NCBI GenBank assembly: GCA_044347755.1
Contig: JBIKUE010000155.1
Span: 1 to 9,597, forward strand
Length of the DNA: 9,597 nt
Origin: M3007 sp044347755
Lineage (GTDB): Bacteria > Bacteroidota > Bacteroidia > Chitinophagales > Saprospiraceae
Direction: 5' to 3'
In this document: positions 1-6,268 of the stretch, in pieces
How the letters are laid out: every line of letters starts with the position of its first letter
Numbering within the stretch: the first letter of the stretch is position 1
Made by a program: the position numbers and the translations under genes
The notes under the pieces: model-generated
Databases searched by the model: none
What the model was told of the DNA's origin: nothing
The model's input: the letters and a program-made list of their open reading frames with translations, nothing else

Positions 1-299
1 CAATTTACAAATTGCTGAAGCCTACCGTTCTCTTCCACCAGCGCTTGATTATTTTGGATAAGTGTTTCAGTATTCCTGACAGGGAAATTGTTGGTTTCCA
101 AATCAAAGTGAAGGATATCCTCCAAACTACATTGAAAGCCGTCGGCCAGCCGGTTTAGGTAATCCAGGTTGACGATGGTCTCGCCAGATTCAAGTCGTTG
201 ATAAGTTCGGATGGAGATGTTGGCCAATTCGGCAGCCTGAGGTTGAGAAAGGTTGCGTTTTTTGCGTACTGCAGTGATTTTCTTATGGATGTCTGGCAT
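1..299 (-). CDS. XRE/Cro-family helix-turn-helix transcriptional regulator, C-terminus cut off by window edge
   Basis: This is a probable DNA-binding regulator. Reading the minus strand from the ATG at 299-297 gives 99 uninterrupted codons to the window edge, beginning MPDIHKKITAVRKKRN. Residues about 5-62 look like a classic HTH_3 (Cro/C1-type) domain: a basic first helix, SQPQAAELAN (18-27) as helix 2, and ISIRTYQRLESG (28-39) leading into the recognition helix. LDYLNRLADGF and the SLEDIL segment complete the fold. Residues about 77-99 are rich in Q, N, E and L and may start a coiled coil or dimerisation tail. It is transcribed divergently from the large secreted-protein gene, so it may control itself, that gene, or both; this is inferred from arrangement only. 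The target and any ligand are unknown. The HTH assignment is firm, while full length and role are not visible. Confidence 0.85.
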   Translation of the reverse strand, partial: MPDIHKKITAVRKKRNLSQPQAAELANISIRTYQRLESGETIVNLDYLNRLADGFQCSLEDILHFDLETNNFPVRNTETLIQNNQALVEENGRLQQFVN

Positions 300-351
300 A
301 GGTTGGGGCGTGTTTAATCGAAATATTTCAGAATTCGGTGAAATAGGTTTA

Positions 352-383
352 CAAATATATATTATCCGAAGCATTCTCGCCAA
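352..383 (-). promoter_or_regulatory. Candidate Bacteroidetes-type promoter of the HTH regulator
   Basis: Read on the minus strand, TATATTTG at 359-352 matches the Bacteroidetes -7 consensus TAnnTTTG. A TTG at 383-381 lies 21 bp further upstream, close to the usual -33 spacing. The -7 box is about 52 bp before the regulator's ATG. The -33 element falls inside the first unit of the 21-bp tandem repeat, so a protein bound there could block initiation. The call rests on consensus matching in A/T-rich DNA, where chance hits are common. Confidence 0.4.
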
Positions 384-419
384 CTTTGTCGTTGTTTACG
401 CCAATTTTGTCGTTGTTTC
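378..419. repeat. Two-unit 21-bp tandem direct repeat in the divergent intergenic region
   Basis: Units 378-398 and 399-419 abut exactly and differ at two positions. They share the core CGCCAA-TTTTGTCGTTGTTT, with C in place of the first T of the T-run in unit 1. They lie between the divergent HTH regulator and the large secreted-protein gene and cover the regulator's putative -33 element. The 21-bp period is two helical turns, so both units present the same DNA face. Head-to-tail sites of this sort are plausible regulator-binding sites; that role is inferred. A looser resemblance (GCAATTTTGTGGCC...) occurs near 436-456, out of phase. Confidence 0.6.
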
Positions 420-486
420 GATCCTATTAGGCTGGGCAATTTTGTGGCCTCGTTTATTCACAAATTTTCTCACATACTAATTTTTT

Positions 487-3400
487 ATGAAACAGCTTAA
501 TCTTTCCCCCCATTATCTTTGTGTGCTGACCATGATGATTTTGGTAAACCAAATGGTACACGCTTCTGATCATTTCATTGTAAACCGGCTGACTGACAAA
601 TCAACGTATGGCCTTGACTGCGGCAGTGGCAGAACAGCATGTGTTGGAACCAAGCTATTTGAGTCCAATACGGATGTCTCCGAAAATGACAACAGCTGTC
701 CCAGTTTTATCATCACAAAAGCCATTGAATTGCCTAATGGCGCCTATCAGGTTTGTGTTCAGTCCATCAGTTCTACCCCTGGTCAATTCTGGGAGGTTCA
801 CTATGGTGGCATGTCGCCTTTAACCGCATTCGGACCAACCGCCTGCTGGACTATTCCGGCTACCGCAACTCCTCCTTTTGAAATTATTCACTATTTGAAT
901 GACATGGAGTGCACCCAATTTGTTGGTTTCTTAGATCCGGAAATTTATTGCATTGAAGATGCCGTGACCGCTACCAATGAAAATTGCCGCTTTGAAGCGG
1001 ATATCACTATTGATTTGCCTTATTTAAGCAATCCATTTTTCTCTTACGTCATTACGTTTGGGGATGGGAGTCCTGCAATTGAATCTTCCAGTAGTAGCCT
1101 GACTCATACTTATGCCCAGGAGGGCAGTTATGATGTCTGCCTGACCTATTTACTCCCCAACACGGAGACCGGTTTTGTGACCTGCTGTTACAAGATAGAA
1201 ATTATGAACTGTTGCTCAGGCGACGTTGTTCGTCTGACCGACATTGACCCCTGCTGGATAGCCACCCTGGAGTTTGATTTGGATGCTGCCTTTTTTCCTA
1301 TTACTGTAGAGTATGGCGATGGTACCAGCGAAGTCGTCAATAGTTCTCCAGTGACGCACACTTATCCGGATGATGGCTGCTACACAGTATGTTACACCTT
1401 TGAGCCGTTTCCCGATGAAATAGTGACGTGTTGCGAATTGGTTTGCCTTCCAGCCTGTTGCCTGAACCCTGATTTCGAACTTAATGCCATACTGCCGGGC
1501 ACATCCTGTATAAATCCCGAGTATGAAATATCAAACGTGGCCTGCCCGAATCAAAGTCTCTCAACAACCCATCTTTGGGAGTTTAGCGACGGAACAATAT
1601 TTGAAGGCCCTAATCCCCCCCCACACCGCTTCACTAATTTTTTTGATGAGAATGGTGAGGTGTGTGTGACCCATACCATTACATGCTGCAATGAGACGAA
1701 GACCGTTACGGTATGTGCAAGCCATGCACCGGGGGCTTATGTGGGTGAGCCGGGTGGAACACTCAATATTGATGATATTCTGCCATTTACGGGCGAGACG
1801 GTGCGTGAATTCATTGATGATTATGAATCAGGAGGCGCTGCTCATCCGCTTTTCATAGAAGGAACAATCAGGATTAACCAGAATACTATTTTTTTATCCG
1901 GCACAGGTACCTGGAATATGGCAAGGGATGCCGAAATCTTTGTAGATGGCCCAGGCACAGGTGCCTGGATGACATTTATGCTAAGATCAAGAACGCTCCA
2001 GAGTGCAGCACGACTTCCCATAGGAGGAGGCTGTTGCCGTTGGAAGGGGATCCGCTCGCAGGGCCTGACCAGGATTCTCCTGATTTATGGCAAGAACATG
2101 GATGCCGATTATGCGGTTCGATATGCTACCCCAACGGGAATCGCGGGTACCCCATATCCTGTTTTGACAAGTTATCATCATGAATATTTAAATAACTATT
2201 ACGCCATCAAATCCGAGCGACAGAAAGTAACATTCACCGGTTTTCACCATCTTACGATGGACGGTGCACCGCATGATCCTCAGATATGTGGTTGTGACGC
2301 TGTGAATGCCATTGATTTCAGAGACGTTCCATCTACTTTAAGCATTGATATTGTTCCTTCCATTTTTACCGATTACAGCAATGAAATCCGGAACTACGAA
2401 CAGGCATTCCATTTCGAAAACGCAAGCCTGACAGTGAGAGGGTTCGAAATTAGTGATCTGAAAAATTATCAACCTGTCCCAGGGGTGCCCAATAACCCTA
2501 ATGGCGAGGCAGGTATAGGTATCGACTTCAGGCAAAATAGCTCCCCGGTTTCCGCTCTGGATCTGGATTACATGCACTTTTCCGATTTTAGTATGCAGGA
2601 TTCGAGGTCAGTGGCTGTAAGGGATTTCATCCACAACGGCCATCATACCCTCACCGCTTTGGCTGCGGTGGCTCCCTCAACAAGTAGCATTTCCAGTATC
2701 AGAACCGAAAATCTGGCTGGCGGTTACGAACTTTTTGCTGGTGTAACGGGCAGAATCATCGGAAATATTGAGCAAAATGATATAACCACCAATGGAGGAC
2801 CTGATTATGGGTTCGGTATTCATGGAACTTTCAATTCATCCGAAAATGAGCTCGAGGTTAAGGATAATGACCTCACTATTAATTCATTGGCAAATTCACT
2901 AATGAATGGTGGTGTGGTACTTTTCGCCAGTCAGCAATCACCCCAGAATTTCAGGGTTTTGCACAATAATATTGATGTATTACTGGCCATCGGCTCCGGA
3001 GTGAGTATCACCAATGCGACTAGTCCTATGGTGAGAAGAAATAATCTCCTAAACTCCGTAGATCTCACGGGAATTAGACTACGACAAGCGAGCGGTGGTA
3101 TCGTAGATTGCAACAATGTGCATAATAAAGACCTCGGAATCTCGGTTGAGACTTCTGCCAATAACCGCTACGCCGGCAACTATCTGAAACGCAATGACCG
3201 CGATATGCGTTTTACCCCTGGTGTAGGGGGCTCCATGCTCCAATGGAACATCTTTGAAGATAGCGATGTGGAAAGTATTCTATACAATGTTGGTGCCATC
3301 ACAGGACAGCAGCACCGCATACAGTACAATCGGTGGTGGGATCAAAATGGTATCGAATTAAGACACCTTGGTAATAGCGGCCCCCAATGCCAATTCTGGT

Positions 3401-4527
3401 ATCCTGCTGGCAGCCCGGTTGGGGATCAATTTAGGCCATTGAGTGTCCCAACTGCTCTGTTCGGTTCTGCACCCACGAATCTCGTGGAGAACATCCCGCC
3501 TGCGTTCTGCACCGAAGCAGGGGATGTGTTCGATCAACTACTGGCCCCGGACGATTCCGAACATGTTCAATACTTGGTGTCGGATAACAGTTATTGGGGG
3601 CTACTGACCCAGGCAGAAAAGACCCTGGTGCGCCAGAATATCTATGGCGATTTGCTTGAGCACCCGGGCTGGGTGGGCGCCAGCACCAGTCTTTCCACCT
3701 TCCAAGCCATGTATGACAACGACTATGTGGGAAAAAGTGAAAGCCTGAAACAGGATTGGCAGGTACTCCTGCAGGATATCGCTGCTCAGCAAGCGACTTT
3801 TGATTCCATGCGAGCAGACATTGACGCACGCTCCTTGCTGATACGCCAATGGGTTGGCGAGATGGAGGCCGACACAACGCTTCGGGACTCTTTGTCGGGA
3901 TTGATTGCCCTGGCGGCGGCCGAGGGAGATTCGCTGTCGGGACTGATTATGGCAGCCGACTCAATCCTGTTCCTGAGTATGCAGGATGCGGCGGACACGC
4001 TGCTGCTGCAAAACGCTGCGCTGGAGGATAGTACCTGGCATTACTGGTGCGAAAAGCGATACATTGAGATCGCCATCCAATGGATGATAGGGGTCGAGCC
4101 GGACAGCCTTGCCCGGGTTGATTTGCGCCAGATAGCACAAACCTGTCTGGACGAAGGCGGAAGGGCTGTGCTGAGTGCGAGAGGATTGTGTGAAGTATGG
4201 TTCAAGGAATTTTATGGAGAAACCGGTTGCCAGGCGGCTCAGGAACGAAGTACGGCAGGTAAAATGGAAAAATCAACGGATCTGCTGATCTTACCCAACC
4301 CCGCCCGCGACCAGGTAACCTTAAGACTAAACACCCATAGCCAACAGAGCGATTGGCAGGTGCAGATCTTCAACATGAGTGGCAGCCTGGTGCAGGAAAA
4401 CACCCTGGCGGCTGCTGCGACCGAATGGGCCTTTTCGGTACAGAATTGGCCTTCCGGCATGTACGTAGTACGGCTCATGAATGGCCCTAAGACCCTCAGT
4501 CAGACTTTTGTGGTACAACACCGTTAG
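487..4527 (+). CDS. Large secreted multidomain protein: PKD-like repeats, probable beta-helix, helical module, T9SS type A sorting domain
   Basis: This is a 1346-residue protein, probably exported and carried across the outer membrane by T9SS; no enzymatic activity is recognisable. The ATG at 487 follows an A/T-rich leader and starts a signal peptide (hydrophobic 10-20, likely cleavage after VHA, residue 26). Residues about 155-240, 245-320 and 327-411 are PKD-like Ig folds, with FGDGSP...THTY, YGDGTS...THTYPDDGCY and EFSDGT motifs and paired cysteines. Residues about 420-960 have the short beta-rich, Asn/Gly-rich rungs of a right-handed parallel beta-helix (for example HNNIDVLLAIGSGVSITNAT, NNLLNSVDLTGIRLRQ), with a WKGI motif at 519-522. 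Residues about 1010-1250 are mainly helical and end with a pattern I recall from other Bacteroidetes surface proteins, L..IA..C...GG.AV..AR.L. Residues about 1268-1346 are the T9SS domain (LPNPARDQVTLRL, GMYVVRL, QTFVVQ). A role as adhesin or carbohydrate-binding surface protein is a guess. GC content rises toward the 3' third. Confidence 0.9.
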   Translation: MKQLNLSPHYLCVLTMMILVNQMVHASDHFIVNRLTDKSTYGLDCGSGRTACVGTKLFESNTDVSENDNSCPSFIITKAIELPNGAYQVCVQSISSTPGQFWEVHYGGMSPLTAFGPTACWTIPATATPPFEIIHYLNDMECTQFVGFLDPEIYCIEDAVTATNENCRFEADITIDLPYLSNPFFSYVITFGDGSPAIESSSSSLTHTYAQEGSYDVCLTYLLPNTETGFVTCCYKIEIMNCCSGDVVRLTDIDPCWIATLEFDLDAAFFPITVEYGDGTSEVVNSSPVTHTYPDDGCYTVCYTFEPFPDEIVTCCELVCLPACCLNPDFELNAILPGTSCINPEYEISNVACPNQSLSTTHLWEFSDGTIFEGPNPPPHRFTNFFDENGEVCVTHTITCCNETKTVTVCASHAPGAYVGEPGGTLNIDDILPFTGETVREFIDDYESGGAAHPLFIEGTIRINQNTIFLSGTGTWNMARDAEIFVDGPGTGAWMTFMLRSRTLQSAARLPIGGGCCRWKGIRSQGLTRILLIYGKNMDADYAVRYATPTGIAGTPYPVLTSYHHEYLNNYYAIKSERQKVTFTGFHHLTMDGAPHDPQICGCDAVNAIDFRDVPSTLSIDIVPSIFTDYSNEIRNYEQAFHFENASLTVRGFEISDLKNYQPVPGVPNNPNGEAGIGIDFRQNSSPVSALDLDYMHFSDFSMQDSRSVAVRDFIHNGHHTLTALAAVAPSTSSISSIRTENLAGGYELFAGVTGRIIGNIEQNDITTNGGPDYGFGIHGTFNSSENELEVKDNDLTINSLANSLMNGGVVLFASQQSPQNFRVLHNNIDVLLAIGSGVSITNATSPMVRRNNLLNSVDLTGIRLRQASGGIVDCNNVHNKDLGISVETSANNRYAGNYLKRNDRDMRFTPGVGGSMLQWNIFEDSDVESILYNVGAITGQQHRIQYNRWWDQNGIELRHLGNSGPQCQFWYPAGSPVGDQFRPLSVPTALFGSAPTNLVENIPPAFCTEAGDVFDQLLAPDDSEHVQYLVSDNSYWGLLTQAEKTLVRQNIYGDLLEHPGWVGASTSLSTFQAMYDNDYVGKSESLKQDWQVLLQDIAAQQATFDSMRADIDARSLLIRQWVGEMEADTTLRDSLSGLIALAAAEGDSLSGLIMAADSILFLSMQDAADTLLLQNAALEDSTWHYWCEKRYIEIAIQWMIGVEPDSLARVDLRQIAQTCLDEGGRAVLSARGLCEVWFKEFYGETGCQAAQERSTAGKMEKSTDLLILPNPARDQVTLRLNTHSQQSDWQVQIFNMSGSLVQENTLAAAATEWAFSVQNWPSGMYVVRLMNGPKTLSQTFVVQHR

Positions 4528-4598
4528 TCAATTACGCAGTGCAGGCGAGGGGGCATGGTTCCTCCTCGCCTGTTTTTTACTATAAAAAAGATCTACCC
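4292..4598 (+). repeat. Direct repeat, copy 1: sorting-domain 3' end, stop, terminator and leader
   Basis: This stretch covers the last 236 bp of the large secreted-protein gene plus the 71-bp intergenic region. It recurs at 5962-6268, an offset of exactly 1670 bp with no indels. From 4391 to 4598 I count only four differences by eye over 208 bp, two of them in coding sequence. Upstream, between 4292 and 4390, the match is looser and patchy. The equivalent position at the end of the second paralogue (about 7632-7867) is much more diverged and is followed by a different hairpin. Confidence 0.85.
4542..4578 (+). terminator. Intrinsic terminator after the large secreted-protein gene
   Basis: The left arm CAGGCGAGGGGG (4542-4553) pairs with CCTCCTCGCCTG (4561-4572) across a 7-nt loop. 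The 12-bp stem has one G-U wobble. It is followed directly by six Ts (4573-4578). It sits 14 bp after the stop codon and ends only 20 bp before the ATG of the next gene, so it separates two same-strand genes and could cut or attenuate read-through into the paralogue array. Confidence 0.85.
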
Positions 4599-6197
4599 AT
4601 GAAAAATACGCTACGCCTGTTCTTGTTTTTTTTTCTAATGGGGATGCAAACGGTAACCGCTCAACAACACGACCGTTATTGGCTGGGTATGCAACCTGAT
4701 TTGGATACCATACCGACTGCCGTACTGATGCGATTTGATGGAGACAGTATTGTTTATACTGCCGTGCATAGAGATATTTATATCCAAGAAGGCGTACTTG
4801 CCATGAGTAATAAGGCAGGGGACTTGCAATTTTACACCAACGGCAATGTGGTGGTATCTCACGATCATCAGATCATGGAAGGGGGCAAGGGCTTCAATGA
4901 AGGGGCAGAGCTATCCGACTTCCTTGGGGGGCAATGGGGCGATACCACCCTCAACCTGGCTTACGGGCGATATACCTATCAGTTGATCCCCGATGGTTTT
5001 GAGGAGCATATCTACTACATGATTCATTCCTTTTTGGAATATTCATATATTGGCTGGTATTGGAATACGCCCCGGATGCAGATCAGCAAAATAGATATGT
5101 CGGCCAATGGGGGCAGAGGCAAGGTGGTGTACAAGAACCGCTACTTTGATGAGGAGCCGTCATCCCTATTCTATGCAACTGTCCGTCATGGGAATGGTCG
5201 GGACTGGTGGGTCATACTCAGGACGCAGGATGGGCTGCGTTATCGCTCCCTGTTGTTTGAGCGGGATGTAGTGAAGCAGGAGGTGGTCAGTACACTGCCG
5301 GAACTTTCTTCGGAGTGGTTTAAGCTGCTGGATTCCCTGTTTTCCAACAATAATATAATTTATGCCTCCGAGGACGGGAGTCGGCTGCTGGACAATTACG
5401 GAGAGCACCATGTAAAATTGATGTCTTTTGACCGCTGCAGCGGGATGGTATCACTGTTGGATACAATTGACACGGGGATTTATCCGGTGTTGATTAATGG
5501 CAATACCTATGAGAGCAATATGATTGCCTACGAATTGTCTCCCTCGGGCAGGTACCTGTATGGCGTGGGAGATGCGGGGTACATGCAGTGGGATTTGGAA
5601 GCGGCGGATGTGGAGGGCAGCAGGATGCAGTTGGGTGGCCCTCCCTGGCAGCTGGATAGTTATCAGAATCCATTGGTAGGCATCCTGGGGGGCTATTTTG
5701 TTTTTGGCTATGGCCCGGATGGGAAGTTGTACAATTTATTTCGCAATACACACAGTGTGGTGGAATATCCCGATGAAAGGGGAGAAGAGAGCGGATTTTG
5801 TCTGGCGGCAGATAATCCGCCTTCTTGTCTTCATTCGCCGTATCAATTATTTTCCAACCGGCATCCAAATTTTCGGCTGGGGCCTTTGCCAGGCAGTGGC
5901 TGTGATAGCCTGGCGAGTGGGGTGCAGGTCATAGGGGCAGTCGGTCCGGAGTTTGATGTGCTACCCAACCCCGCCCGCGACCAGGTAACCTTAAGGCTAA
6001 ACACCCATAACCAACTGGGCGATTGGCAGGTTCAGGTCTTCAACATGAACGGCGGACTGGTGCAGGAAAACACCCTGGCGGCTGCTGCGACCGAATGGGC
6101 CTTTTCGGTACAGAATTGGCCTTCCGGCATGTACGTAGTACGGTTCATGAATGGCCCTAAGACCCTCAGTCAGACTTTTGTGGTACAACACCCTTAG
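4599..6197 (+). CDS. Secreted beta-propeller-like protein with T9SS type A sorting domain, paralogue 1
   Basis: This 532-residue protein is probably exported by Sec and then T9SS; its specific function is not recognised. I chose the ATG at 4599 because it starts a textbook signal peptide (MKNTLRLFLFFFLMG, cleavage after residue 21 in TVTA-QQ) behind an A-rich leader. An in-frame GTG at 4539 would translate the terminator. Residues about 22-435 contain repeated four-strand-like units with aromatic and Gly/Asp turns, such as LSPSGRYLYGV and YGPDGKLYNL. Such motifs are typical of the WD40/YncE-like propellers common in Bacteroidetes secreted proteins, and the HPNFRLGPLPGSGCDS ending also recalls that group. 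Residues about 454-532 form the sorting domain (LPNPARDQVTLRL, VQVFNMNGG, GMYVVRF, QTFVVQ). The domain is about 90% identical to that of the large upstream protein but only about 70% to paralogue 2, so the gene appears chimeric. It has no clear promoter of its own and follows a terminator. Confidence 0.88.
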   Translation: MKNTLRLFLFFFLMGMQTVTAQQHDRYWLGMQPDLDTIPTAVLMRFDGDSIVYTAVHRDIYIQEGVLAMSNKAGDLQFYTNGNVVVSHDHQIMEGGKGFNEGAELSDFLGGQWGDTTLNLAYGRYTYQLIPDGFEEHIYYMIHSFLEYSYIGWYWNTPRMQISKIDMSANGGRGKVVYKNRYFDEEPSSLFYATVRHGNGRDWWVILRTQDGLRYRSLLFERDVVKQEVVSTLPELSSEWFKLLDSLFSNNNIIYASEDGSRLLDNYGEHHVKLMSFDRCSGMVSLLDTIDTGIYPVLINGNTYESNMIAYELSPSGRYLYGVGDAGYMQWDLEAADVEGSRMQLGGPPWQLDSYQNPLVGILGGYFVFGYGPDGKLYNLFRNTHSVVEYPDERGEESGFCLAADNPPSCLHSPYQLFSNRHPNFRLGPLPGSGCDSLASGVQVIGAVGPEFDVLPNPARDQVTLRLNTHNQLGDWQVQVFNMNGGLVQENTLAAAATEWAFSVQNWPSGMYVVRFMNGPKTLSQTFVVQHP

Positions 6198-6268
6198 TCA
6201 ATTACGCAGTGCAGGCGAGGGGGCTTGGTTCCCCCTCGCCTGTTTTTTACTATAAAAAAGATCTACCC
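5962..6268 (+). repeat. Direct repeat, copy 2: sorting-domain 3' end, stop, terminator and leader
   Basis: This is the counterpart of 4292-4598. It comprises the end of paralogue 1, its stop codon, the terminator hairpin and the leader of paralogue 2. The differences from copy 1 in the last 208 bp are cggTtc for cggCtc, ccCtt for ccGtt, and two in the hairpin: one in the loop and one turning the stem's G-U wobble into G-C. Pairing is therefore kept. Confidence 0.85.
6212..6248 (+). terminator. Intrinsic terminator between the two paralogues
   Basis: The arm CAGGCGAGGGGG (6212-6223) and its perfect complement CCCCCTCGCCTG (6231-6242) form a 12-bp stem with a 7-nt loop CTTGGTT, followed by six Ts (6243-6248). 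It is the duplicated copy of the terminator at 4542-4578, with the wobble replaced by a Watson-Crick pair. It ends 20 bp before the ATG of paralogue 2. Confidence 0.87.

Noticed and set aside
378..419. Possible start of a CRISPR array
   Set aside because: The two units abut with no spacer and number only two, so this is a tandem repeat.
253..480. 75-codon plus-strand frame with a hydrophobic product
   Set aside because: It starts inside the HTH regulator on the opposite strand and translates the A/T-rich promoter region, including both copies of the direct repeat.
3431..3877. 148-codon open frame on the minus strand
   Set aside because: It is antisense to the helical module of the large secreted protein and sits in its GC-richest part, where stop codons are rare. 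The product is rich in Pro, Arg and Cys with no recognisable domain.
4539..4598. Upstream in-frame GTG starts for the paralogues (4539 and 6209)
   Set aside because: They would translate the terminator stem and bury the signal peptide 20 residues inside the protein. The ATGs at 4599 and 6269 give textbook signal peptides.
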